A stretch of 5,366 nucleotides of DNA from Clostridiaceae bacterium (GCA_012513545.1 JAAZCB010001226.1:1-5366), one strand, 5' to 3'; numbered from the stretch's first letter, positions 1-4,489 are shown. Translations and numbers: made by a program. Notes: generated by a model from the letters alone, not told the origin.

Positions 1-155
1 TATTGGTTAGTATTCTTGATGTATATCCCTGGTTTTATTCAGGTCCTTTTGCAGTGGATAACCTTGTAAGATTGGATTTTGCTCCTGCATGGCTTGCCGC
101 AGGATTGATATTTGAACGTATTCATAGAACACTTGACATCTATAATGTAATTTGA
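1..155 (+). CDS. 3' end of an unrecognised gene (hypothetical protein, partial)
   Basis: An open frame enters from the left edge (first whole codon at 3) and ends at TGA 153-155, leaving about 50 C-terminal residues. The readable part includes VYPWFYSGPF, then RLDFAPAWLAAGLIFERIHR, then a short polar end. The FAPAWLAAGLIF stretch is hydrophobic and could be the last membrane segment of a small integral membrane protein, but I do not recognise the family. It is followed at once by a terminator hairpin, which supports it as a real gene end. The other two forward frames are closed by early stops. Coding status is reasonably supported by the amino-acid composition and the terminator; no function is assigned. 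Confidence 0.6.
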   Translation, partial: LVSILDVYPWFYSGPFAVDNLVRLDFAPAWLAAGLIFERIHRTLDIYNVI

Positions 156-166
156 TTGTTTAAGTG

Positions 167-199
167 AACAAGTAAGTTTAATGGCTTACTTGTTTTCTT
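167..199 (+). terminator. Intrinsic terminator after the left-edge gene
   Basis: A perfect 10-bp stem, AACAAGTAAG (167-176) with CTTACTTGTT (185-194), has an 8-nt loop and is followed by TTCTT. It lies 11 nt after the stop codon. The U tract is short and interrupted, so efficiency may be moderate. Confidence 0.7.
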
Positions 200-218
200 G
201 CAATTAAACCATTATAAT
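190..218 (+). promoter_or_regulatory. Candidate sigma-A promoter of the csoR-like gene
   Basis: A perfect -10 TATAAT (213-218) lies 17 bp after a fair -35 TTGTTT (190-195), which overlaps the 3' arm of the preceding terminator. A start would fall near 225, just at the left edge of the ATACCC/GAGTAT pseudo-palindrome. TTGCAA at 198-203 is an alternative -35 for a weaker -10 around 222-228. Confidence 0.45.
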
Positions 219-224
219 TTATTT

Positions 225-242
225 ATACCCATATAGAGTATA
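225..242 (+). promoter_or_regulatory. Candidate CsoR-type operator upstream of the csoR-like gene
   Basis: ATACCC (225-230), 5 bp, then GAGTAT (236-241) forms a pseudo-palindrome with one mismatch per half-site pair. It covers the predicted transcription start and ends against the Shine-Dalgarno. Known CsoR operators are pseudo-palindromes with ACCC/GGGT-like halves, often autoregulatory, so placement and shape fit. This is inference. The right half, with the RBS, recurs at the same distance before the thioredoxin gene. Confidence 0.4.
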
Positions 243-254
243 GGAGGAATTATT

Positions 255-554
255 GTGGGAGAAAATATATATGCTGAAGAAAATCATGTCAGCAAAGAGG
301 ATATTATTAAAAGACTAAGAAGAATTGAAGGGCAGATTAAAGGTATACAGAGGATGATAGAGGAAGATAAGTATTGCGTTGATATTTTAACCCAGATAGC
401 AGCAGTAAGAGCGGCTGTTAACAAAGTGGGGGGCATAGTTCTACAGAAACATTCAAAGACATGTTTGCAAAATGCAGCTTCAGAAGAACAGAAAGAAGAG
501 GTTTTGAACGATCTTGTTAATACCGTTCAGAAGTTTTTAAAATTTGTAGATTGA
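255..554 (+). CDS. csoR: CsoR/RcnR-family metal-sensing transcriptional repressor, probably Cu(I)-type
   Basis: A 99-residue all-helical protein of the CsoR/RcnR/FrmR family, which typically runs 85-120 residues. The signature LRRIEGQIKGIQRMIEEDKYC spans residues 21-41. The metal-site fingerprint is complete: Cys41, His66 and Cys70, with the same spacing (25 then 4) as Cys36-His61-Cys65 of Mycobacterium tuberculosis CsoR, and Tyr40 in the second-shell position. The second-shell Glu is replaced by Asp86. The persulfide sensor CstR lacks the His, so a Cu(I)-responsive repressor is the better reading. Such proteins bind operator DNA as tetramers and release it on metal binding. The start is GTG 255, set by AGGAGG at 242-247 with 7-nt spacing. 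No copper ATPase or chaperone gene is visible. The downstream neighbour is a thioredoxin, and no convincing terminator separates them. Family assignment is firm; the metal is inferred. Confidence 0.9.
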   Translation: MGENIYAEENHVSKEDIIKRLRRIEGQIKGIQRMIEEDKYCVDILTQIAAVRAAVNKVGGIVLQKHSKTCLQNAASEEQKEEVLNDLVNTVQKFLKFVD

Positions 555-632
555 TGTTTTATTTGACTGGATTGGGGTATGAATTATCATACAAATAGTT
601 TGGAAAACATCAAGTGGGTATATTTATGGTTG

Positions 633-650
633 TATAATTGTACAATTATA
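633..650. repeat. 18-bp perfect palindrome
   Basis: TATAATTGTACAATTATA reads identically on both strands. Its centre is at 641/642. It is not followed by a T tract, so it is more likely a protein-binding site than a terminator. It lies 79 bp after the csoR-like stop codon and about 205 bp before the trxA start. Confidence 0.6.
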
Positions 651-775
651 TTAAATCACAAAAATGATTTTTATTTTATTACCACGATAATGTATTAAGG
701 TGTTTTAAAGCGAGGTGCAAGTCTTGATTGAGATCAATGCAGGCAAAATAAATAAATGCAGGTAAACGAATGCAA

Positions 776-805
776 TTGCAGTCTGCTTTATAATATTGTT
801 ATTAT
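776..805 (+). promoter_or_regulatory. Candidate sigma-A promoter of trxA
   Basis: TTGCAG (776-781), an 18-bp spacer and TATTAT (800-805) make a plausible promoter giving a leader of about 40 nt. A better -10, TATAAT (789-794), sits inside the spacer but lacks a good -35 at 17 bp (ACGAAT). Which one is used cannot be decided by eye. Confidence 0.4.
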
Positions 806-831
806 GGTAATGAAATGTTTTGGATAACCAA

Positions 832-842
832 TATACAGTATA
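832..842 (+). promoter_or_regulatory. TATACAGTATA palindrome shared in position with the csoR-like gene
   Basis: A perfect 11-bp odd palindrome centred on 837. The csoR-like gene has TATAGAGTATA at 232-242. Both begin 23 nt before their start codons and are followed by the same GGAGGA. Possible shared operator or shared leader element; function is inferred. Confidence 0.4.
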
Positions 843-854
843 GGAGGAAAAATT

Positions 855-1184
855 ATGGCAGAAGAAAATGTTACTATTCTCACAAAGGATAATTTTGAAA
901 AGGAAGTTGTGCAATCTGACGGGGTTGTTATGGTGGATTTCTGGGCTCCATGGTGTGGGCCTTGCAGAGCTGTCGGACCTATAGTAGATGAATTGGCCGT
1001 AGAATTCAAGGACAAGGCGAAAGTAGCAAAGCTGAACGTTGACGAAGAAGGCGAAATTGCTGCAAAATTTAGGGTTATGAGCATACCAACAATTATGGTG
1101 TTTAAAAATGGTGAGCTGATTGAGAAACTTATTGGAGCCAGGTCCAAAAATGAGCTGACAGATGTTTTAAATAAACATATGTGA
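855..1184 (+). CDS. trxA: Thioredoxin
   Basis: A 109-residue single-domain cytoplasmic thioredoxin, the usual length for TrxA. The redox-active site is W-C-G-P-C at 33-37, preceded by the conserved buried Asp28 in VDFWAPWCGPC. The cis-proline loop is SIPT with Pro78, and the conserved late glycine is Gly94. It would reduce protein disulfides (ribonucleotide reductase, peroxiredoxins, methionine sulfoxide reductases) using electrons from a thioredoxin reductase that is not in this window. There is no signal peptide or lipobox, so a secreted ResA-type role is unlikely. The start at 855 is fixed by AGGAGG 842-847, with 7-nt spacing, the same geometry as the csoR-like gene. It has its own candidate promoter and a strong terminator, but read-through from the upstream repressor gene is possible. 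A link to metal or thiol stress is suggested only by the neighbour and the shared upstream element. Confidence 0.96.
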   Translation: MAEENVTILTKDNFEKEVVQSDGVVMVDFWAPWCGPCRAVGPIVDELAVEFKDKAKVAKLNVDEEGEIAAKFRVMSIPTIMVFKNGELIEKLIGARSKNELTDVLNKHM

Positions 1185-1202
1185 TGAATGCAGTAAATAT
1201 GT

Positions 1203-1231
1203 AAAGCCATACATGAATGTATGGTTTTTTT
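1203..1231 (+). terminator. Intrinsic terminator of trxA
   Basis: CCATACA (1207-1213), a TGAA loop and TGTATGG (1218-1224) form a 7-bp stem, extended by A-T and G-T pairs, and run straight into seven T (1225-1231). It lies 18 nt after the trxA stop. Confidence 0.9.
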
Positions 1232-1361
1232 ATATGTTTTTTCCTGTATTTTAAGTCCTGCTTCTTGCCTGTTTCTCCTATAAGAAGTATTAGTTTAAGT
1301 TTTTTTTGTGAATAAAAGAGGATTTCAGAAAAAAATATCGAATATATTAATTAATGTGTGT

Positions 1362-1389
1362 TAATTGCAATATCATCAGATTGCAATTA
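1362..1389. repeat. 10-bp inverted repeat upstream of the divIVA-like gene
   Basis: TAATTGCAAT (1362-1371) and ATTGCAATTA (1380-1389) are exact inverted copies around an 8-bp spacer. Each arm also contains the 8-bp palindrome ATTGCAAT, so the site can be read as two half-sites 16 bp apart, about 1.5 helical turns. The right arm includes the likely -35 TTGCAA. A regulator-binding site is plausible. Confidence 0.45.
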
Positions 1390-1410
1390 CTTTAAAGGAA
1401 TTCTTATTAA
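1381..1410 (+). promoter_or_regulatory. Candidate promoter of the divIVA-like gene
   Basis: TTGCAA (1381-1386) and TATTAA (1405-1410) are separated by 18 bp. Both boxes are near consensus but the region is very AT-rich, so chance matches are easy. Confidence 0.35.
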
Positions 1411-1429
1411 TTAATAGGAGGAACCGTTA

Positions 1430-1996
1430 ATGGCTGGAGAAAAAAGGTTTGGATCAGCAATGTTTGGTTTTAAACAATCAGATGTAAATTCATATATCGA
1501 AAAGATTCTTAGAGAATTTGATGATAAACTCAAAGAAAAGGATGCGGAAATTGCTGCACTCAAAAATCAGTGCAGAGAGTTGAGAATCAAATATGAGGAT
1601 ATAGCAAGAAAATCCGACCAGATAGGTGAAGACCGGGCAAAGATTGCAGATGTTCTCATTAAGGCTCAGGAAAAAGCTGAATTGATTATCAGTGAAGCAA
1701 AAACCCAGGCACTTGATGAAAGAAAAAAATTGTCTTATATGACTGAAAAGGAAAAAGAGAGACTTGTTGACATTAAGGAAGAGATTAAGGCATTAAAACA
1801 GGAAGTGACTAAGACACTTAAGAAATATGAATTGGATTTGAACAAGGTTGTTGAGTTTGCTGAAGCGCAGGAGAATGAAGTTGTTGTTGAGGAGAATGAA
1901 GAGGAAGTTGTGGATGAAACAAGTGATGATGATATAATTGAAGAGATTATGGAGGAATATACTACTAAACCGGTTATTGCAGAAAGTAAGGACTAA
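1430..1996 (+). CDS. DivIVA-domain coiled-coil protein
   Basis: A 188-residue acidic, highly charged protein. The N-terminal segment (residues 7-30, with MFGFKQSDVNSYIEKI) matches the short DivIVA membrane-binding/oligomerisation start, in which a G-(Y/F) pair is followed by (D/S)V-x-x-(Y/F)(I/L). Two coiled-coil stretches follow (about 25-62 and 68-140). The second contains IADVLIKAQEKAELIISEAK, typical of DivIVA/GpsB relatives. The tail from about 145 is Glu/Asp-rich and low in complexity. There are no membrane segments. Family members mark negatively curved membrane at poles and septa and recruit division, chromosome-anchoring or cell-wall factors. Here the gene stands alone, away from the ylm/sep cluster where the main divIVA usually sits, so this may be a paralogue with a different partner. 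The start is fixed by AGGAGG 1416-1421, 8 nt before ATG. A more distant coiled-coil relative cannot be excluded. Confidence 0.8.
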   Translation: MAGEKRFGSAMFGFKQSDVNSYIEKILREFDDKLKEKDAEIAALKNQCRELRIKYEDIARKSDQIGEDRAKIADVLIKAQEKAELIISEAKTQALDERKKLSYMTEKEKERLVDIKEEIKALKQEVTKTLKKYELDLNKVVEFAEAQENEVVVEENEEEVVDETSDDDIIEEIMEEYTTKPVIAESKD

Positions 1997-2023
1997 TTGA
2001 AGAATACAAGCTTATTTGCCAAG

Positions 2024-2069
2024 AAGATTCCTTTATCCTATGAGATAAAAGAGTCTTTTTCATTTTTTG
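2024..2069 (+). terminator. Intrinsic terminator of the divIVA-like gene
   Basis: A 14-bp stem (2024-2037 with 2044-2057), with one C-A mismatch and one G-T pair, has a 6-nt CTATGA loop and is followed by TTTTC and six T. The AT-rich inverted repeat at 2071-2090, followed by eight T, could act as a second terminator. Confidence 0.8.
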
Positions 2070-2070
2070 A

Positions 2071-2090
2071 AATATTACTGTTGTAATATT
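2071..2090. promoter_or_regulatory. Inverted repeat over the -35 of the ala operon promoter (candidate operator)
   Basis: AATATTAC (2071-2078), TGTT, then GTAATATT (2083-2090): perfect 8-bp arms. The -35 TTGTAA (2081-2086) lies inside it, so a bound protein would compete with or contact RNA polymerase. The Lrp/AsnC-type regulator encoded just downstream is the obvious candidate ligand. The GTG plus eight T that follow make an auxiliary terminator for the upstream gene an alternative reading. Confidence 0.45.
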
Positions 2091-2109
2091 GTGTTTTTTT
2101 TATTATAAT
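2081..2109 (+). promoter_or_regulatory. Sigma-A promoter of the T-box/alaR-alaT operon
   Basis: TTGTAA (2081-2086), exactly 17 bp, then a perfect TATAAT (2104-2109). Transcription would start near 2116, about 25 nt before T-box stem I begins, as expected for a T-box leader promoter. Confidence 0.75.
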
Positions 2110-2139
2110 ATATAGTAATTTAAATTCTCTTATATAGTT

Positions 2140-2456
2140 AAATATGATGATGGGGAAAAGTATATATTCAAGCTTTTTAGAGAGCCGGTGTCTGGTGTAA
2201 ATCCGGTAAGACTTTTTTATAGAATGCAGCCCTTGAATTTCTCCTTGAGAAATGTGAGTTTCTTTTTTATATGAGGCTCTGATAATAGAGGAAGACGTTG
2301 CCTTACGTTATAAGGACTAGTAAATGATATGTAATGAGACTTTTCATTTTATATTATTTACTTTCAGAGTGAACACACTTAATGTGTTAACTAGGGTGGT
2401 AACGCGGATTACTCCTTCGTCCCTTGCAATATGGATGAAGGAGTTTGTTATTTTTT
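2140..2456 (+). promoter_or_regulatory. T-box riboswitch leader, specifier GCA (tRNA-Ala)
   Basis: All main T-box parts are visible. Stem I: base AAAT 2140-2143 with ATTT 2237-2240; a GATGA/TTGA kink-turn region; GGG 2153-2155 with CCC 2230-2232; the AGTA motif 2159-2162; an AGAGAG motif 2179-2184; and a CCGG/CCGG distal helix (2186-2188 region with 2203-2206) enclosing GGTGTAA 2194-2200. The 3' side of the specifier loop is GAA 2222-2224, T, GCA 2226-2228, G. This matches, position by position, the B. subtilis glyQS loop as I recall it (7 nt AAAAGTA opposite GAA-N-specifier-purine), giving an alanine codon. CGTTA in a short hairpin (2301-2315) fits stem IIA/B, and AACACA/TGTGTT (2372-2388) fits stem III. 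The T-box AGGGTGGTAACGCGG is at 2393-2407. Its TGGT pairs with ACCA, so discriminator A73. AGGG 2393-2396 with CCCT 2421-2424 closes the antiterminator. Uncharged tRNA-Ala should allow read-through. Confidence 0.93.
2411..2456 (+). terminator. T-box regulated terminator
   Basis: A 12-bp stem, ACTCCTTCGTCC (2411-2422) with GGATGAAGGAGT (2433-2444), contains one G-T pair, has a 10-nt loop and is followed by TTGTTA and six T. Its 5' arm shares CC 2421-2422 with the antiterminator, so the two folds exclude each other. It ends 57 nt before the alaR-like start codon. Confidence 0.92.
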
Positions 2457-2512
2457 AGATAAATTTGTTTATAATCAATATATATGCCTTATAAAACAAG
2501 GAGGAGATAAAA

Positions 2513-2992
2513 ATGGAAGAGATCTTGGAGATATTGGAGAAAAACAGTAAGGCGAGTGCTGAACAAATATCGACAATGCTTAATAAAAAAGCTGATGAAG
2601 TAAGCGCGGCCATAAAGAAGTTTGAAGATGATAAGGTTATACTCGGATACAACACATTGATAAATTGGGAAAAAACCAGCAAGGAAACTGTTACTGCCTT
2701 GATAGAAGTAAAAGTAACGCCCCAAAGGGGACAGGGGTTTGACAAGGTTGCAGAAAGAATATTCAGGTATCCGGAGGTAAAAGCCTGTTATCTGATGTCG
2801 GGTGGGTTTGATCTGACTGTTATAATTGAAGGCAAAACAATGAAGGAAGTTGCATTATTTGTTGCTGAAAAGCTTGCACCGCTCGATTCAGTATTAAGCA
2901 CTTCAACTCATTTTGTTCTAAAGAAATACAAGGACAAGGGCATTATCTTTGAAGATGACAAGAAGGATGACAGGGAGGCAATTGTGTTATGA
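2513..2992 (+). CDS. alaR: Lrp/AsnC-family transcriptional regulator, AlaR (YugG) type
   Basis: A 159-residue protein with a compact N-terminal winged helix-turn-helix (residues 1-50, lacking the longer leader of classic Lrp). A RAM/AsnC effector-binding domain follows (about 60-140), with the family's glycine-rich turn YLMSGGFDLTVIIEG at 93-107 and LSTSTHFVLKKYK at 128-140. The tail (147-159) is charged. Lrp proteins form octamers or dimers and bind amino acids at the RAM interface. Pairing with the aminotransferase reproduces the B. subtilis alaR-alaT (yugG-yugH) pair, where AlaR controls the alanine transaminase gene. Alanine is therefore the likely effector. The start follows AAGGAGG 2498-2504 with 8-nt spacing. 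The stop overlaps the next start (ATGA, 2989-2992), indicating translational coupling. Expression depends on read-through of the T-box terminator; the inverted repeat at 2071-2090 is a candidate site for this protein. Orthology is judged from remembered sequence and synteny. Confidence 0.88.
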   Translation: MEEILEILEKNSKASAEQISTMLNKKADEVSAAIKKFEDDKVILGYNTLINWEKTSKETVTALIEVKVTPQRGQGFDKVAERIFRYPEVKACYLMSGGFDLTVIIEGKTMKEVALFVAEKLAPLDSVLSTSTHFVLKKYKDKGIIFEDDKKDDREAIVL

Positions 2993-4158
2993 AAATGGAG
3001 GATATGATCATACCGAAGGTTTGGAAACTGCCGCCATCAGGGATAAGAAAATTCTTTGATCTGGTTAATGAAATGAAGGATGCTATTTCCTTGAGTATAG
3101 GTGAGCCTGATTTTGTTACTCCATGGAACGTCAGGGAATCAGGAATATATTCACTTGAAAAAGGCCACACTCACTATTCTCCTAATGCCGGATTTTTAGA
3201 ACTTCGCGAAGAGATATGCAGGTATTTGAACAGAAAGTATGGTTTAAAGTATAACTATAAGGACCAGGTCATTGTTACTGTTGGTGGGAGTGAAGGTATT
3301 GATCTGGCTCTTAGATCCCTTGTTGAACCTGGTGATGAGGTAATTATCCCTGAACCAAGTTTTGTAGGTTATAAGCCATGCGCTATCCTTGCAGGTGCTA
3401 CACCAGTGACCATAAACCTAAGGGCTGAGGATCAGTTCAGGCTTACTCCTGACCTTTTGGAAAAAGCTATTACATCAAGGACCAAAGTGCTGGTTTTACC
3501 TTTTCCCAATAACCCTACAGGCGCGATCATGACGAGAAACGATCTGGAGAAAATTATTGAAGTTATAAAAGACAAGGATATTGTTGTGATTTCAGATGAA
3601 ATATATTCAGAACTTACTTACGAAGGTGAACATGTATCCATAGCAGGATTTCCGGAAATGGCTGAGAGAACTCTAGTTATTAACGGCTTTTCAAAAGCTT
3701 TTGCAATGACCGGATGGAGATTGGGGTATGCCTGTGGTCATCGTGATCTGATTGCGGCAATGTATAAGATACATCAGTATGCAATAATGTGTGCTCCGAC
3801 AACGGCACAGTATGCAGCAATAGAAGCTCTCAGAAACAGTGATGAAGATATTCGGATGATGACCAGGGAATACAACAGAAGGAGAAGGGTTATGTTAGAT
3901 GGATTTAGAAAAGCAGGACTTGAATGCTTTGAGCCATTGGGAGCATTTTATGTTTTCCCTTGCATAAATTCAACAGGCTTGAGTTCATCTGATTTTTGTG
4001 AGAGGTTACTAAAAGAGGAGAAAGTTGCAGTAGTTCCGGGGGCTGCATTTGGAGATTCCGGAGAAGGATTTGTTCGTGCGTGTTACTCAAATTCGATGGA
4101 GAATATAGTTGAGGCTCTAAAAGGAATTGATAGGTTTGTTAAAAAGGTTAAATCATAA
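2989..4158 (+). CDS. alaT: PLP-dependent aminotransferase class I/II, probable alanine transaminase (AlaT/YugH type)
   Basis: 389 residues, the normal length for fold-type I aminotransferases of the aspC-like gamma group. Substrate-side motif PPSGIRKFFDLV at 15-26 and GEPDFVTPW at 38-46. PLP-site residues: Asn175 in NNPTG, Asp203 and Tyr206 in SDEIY, and the Schiff-base lysine Lys236 in SKAFAMTGWR. The carboxylate-binding arginine is Arg363 in FVRACYS. All catalytic residues are present. The predicted reaction is pyruvate + glutamate to alanine + 2-oxoglutarate, in the cytoplasm. Sequence alone would also allow aromatic or N-acetyl-diaminopimelate (PatA) specificity. Three things favour alanine: AlaT-like N-terminal motifs, the AlaR-type partner, and the alanine specifier in the leader. 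The start ATG 2989 overlaps the alaR stop by 4 nt and has AGGGAGG 2972-2978 at 10 nt; ATG 2995 is 16 nt from it and less likely. No terminator separates the two genes. Confidence 0.92.
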   Translation: MKMEDMIIPKVWKLPPSGIRKFFDLVNEMKDAISLSIGEPDFVTPWNVRESGIYSLEKGHTHYSPNAGFLELREEICRYLNRKYGLKYNYKDQVIVTVGGSEGIDLALRSLVEPGDEVIIPEPSFVGYKPCAILAGATPVTINLRAEDQFRLTPDLLEKAITSRTKVLVLPFPNNPTGAIMTRNDLEKIIEVIKDKDIVVISDEIYSELTYEGEHVSIAGFPEMAERTLVINGFSKAFAMTGWRLGYACGHRDLIAAMYKIHQYAIMCAPTTAQYAAIEALRNSDEDIRMMTREYNRRRRVMLDGFRKAGLECFEPLGAFYVFPCINSTGLSSSDFCERLLKEEKVAVVPGAAFGDSGEGFVRACYSNSMENIVEALKGIDRFVKKVKS

Positions 4159-4164
4159 AAGATA

Positions 4165-4209
4165 AAAAAAACCCGTACTGATATTATTTTAATAGTACGG
4201 GCTTTTTTA
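4165..4209. terminator. Bidirectional terminator between convergent alaT and spo0E-like genes
   Basis: CCCGTACT (4172-4179) and AGTACGGG (4194-4201) form a perfect 8-bp stem around a 14-nt AT-rich loop. It is preceded by a run of A (4164-4171) and followed by C and six T (4203-4208), so both strands end in a U tract. It lies 7 nt after the alaT stop codon and about 45 nt beyond the stop codon of the minus-strand gene. Confidence 0.9.
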
Positions 4210-4252
4210 TATATAATTAGTGCAGGATGTCTTTGATTACATAAAAAATATC

Positions 4253-4405
4253 TTAAGAAGCATATTTTTTACAAGATCTTAATTGAAGTTTAATATACTT
4301 AGCTATCAGCATATCCAACTCCTGGCTGATTTTAAGAATACTTTCTTTATCGCCTGTTTCAATAACGTTGTACAACTTTCTTCTTACATATTCAATTTTA
4401 TTCAA
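4253..4405 (-). CDS. Spo0E-like aspartyl-phosphate phosphatase (sporulation regulator)
   Basis: A short minus-strand gene: 50 codons from TTG 4405-4403 to TAA 4255-4253. The product begins (M)NKIEYVRRKLYNVIE and contains ILKISQELDMLIAKYI at 23-38. The S-Q-E-L-D core (28-32) is the signature of Spo0E-like phosphatases, small two-helix proteins of about 45-85 residues that dephosphorylate Spo0A~P and delay sporulation. The two predicted helices (about 2-18 and 21-42) fit that fold, with a basic tail LRSCKKYAS. No ATG or GTG is in frame upstream; the open frame continues through a GGG codon. I chose TTG because GGGGGG (4414-4419, a wobble-tolerant Shine-Dalgarno) lies 8 nt before it. A consensus-like promoter lies upstream and a bidirectional terminator downstream. 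It is convergent with alaT and divergent from the SinR-like gene. Family assignment is good; the start is less certain. Confidence 0.85.
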   Translation of the reverse strand: MNKIEYVRRKLYNVIETGDKESILKISQELDMLIAKYIKLQLRSCKKYAS

Positions 4406-4460
4406 AACATCAACCCCCCATATAAAATTTATATAAATTATTATTTAAAAAAATTTACTG

Positions 4461-4489
4461 TTTATATTCAAAATAATCAAATATTTCAA
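4461..4489 (-). promoter_or_regulatory. Sigma-A promoter of the spo0E-like gene
   Basis: On the minus strand, TTGAAA (4489-4484), exactly 17 bp, then TATAAA (4466-4461). Transcription would start near 4454, giving a leader of about 50 nt before the TTG start. The region is extremely AT-rich, but both boxes and the spacing are close to ideal. Confidence 0.65.

Larger units (their letters stand above)
555..854 (+). other. 300-bp intergenic region between the csoR-like gene and trxA
   Basis: I see no gene on either strand. The stretch holds a small inverted repeat GTATGA-N4-TCATAC (577-592), an 18-bp perfect palindrome (633-650), an inverted repeat TTGAT-N4-ATCAA (724-737), two copies of AATGCAGGYAAA (736-747 and 755-766), a palindrome TGCAATTGCA (771-780), a candidate promoter (776-805) and the TATACAGTATA element (832-842). 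None of the hairpins is followed by a clear U tract, so read-through from the csoR-like gene is possible. It looks like a regulatory region rather than neutral spacer. Confidence 0.6.

Noticed and set aside
577..592. GTATGA-N4-TCATAC hairpin as csoR terminator
   Set aside because: Only 6 bp and not followed by a T tract; kept only as a minor repeat in the intergenic entry.
788..1210. Minus-strand 140-codon frame across trxA
   Set aside because: Shadow of the thioredoxin gene; the plus frame has the WCGPC site, RBS and terminator.
1232..1361. Possible small gene or minus-strand RBS (AGGAGA) after the trxA terminator
   Set aside because: No start codon at a workable distance and no open frame; the stretch looks like plain AT-rich spacer.
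2238..2241. UUC (Phe) as T-box specifier, read from a second GAA-T-TTC at 2235-2241
   Set aside because: The spacing to the next TTGAG is one nt short and the required stem is disrupted. The GAA at 2222 gives the exact loop geometry, with GGG/CCC below, and yields GCA.
1..2456. CRISPR array, insertion sequence, tRNA or rRNA gene
   Set aside because: No regularly spaced repeats, transposase-like frame, terminal inverted repeats or cloverleaf pattern were seen here or in the rest of the window.
2455..2745. Two minus-strand frames over the start of the alaR-like gene
   Set aside because: Shadow frames; the plus strand carries a clear regulator with strong RBS.
2943..3170. Minus-strand 75-codon frame across the alaR/alaT junction
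   Set aside because: Antisense shadow of two well-supported overlapping genes, with no RBS.
3905..4090. Minus-strand 61-codon frame within the aminotransferase gene
   Set aside because: Antisense to a conserved C-terminal domain; no promoter or RBS.
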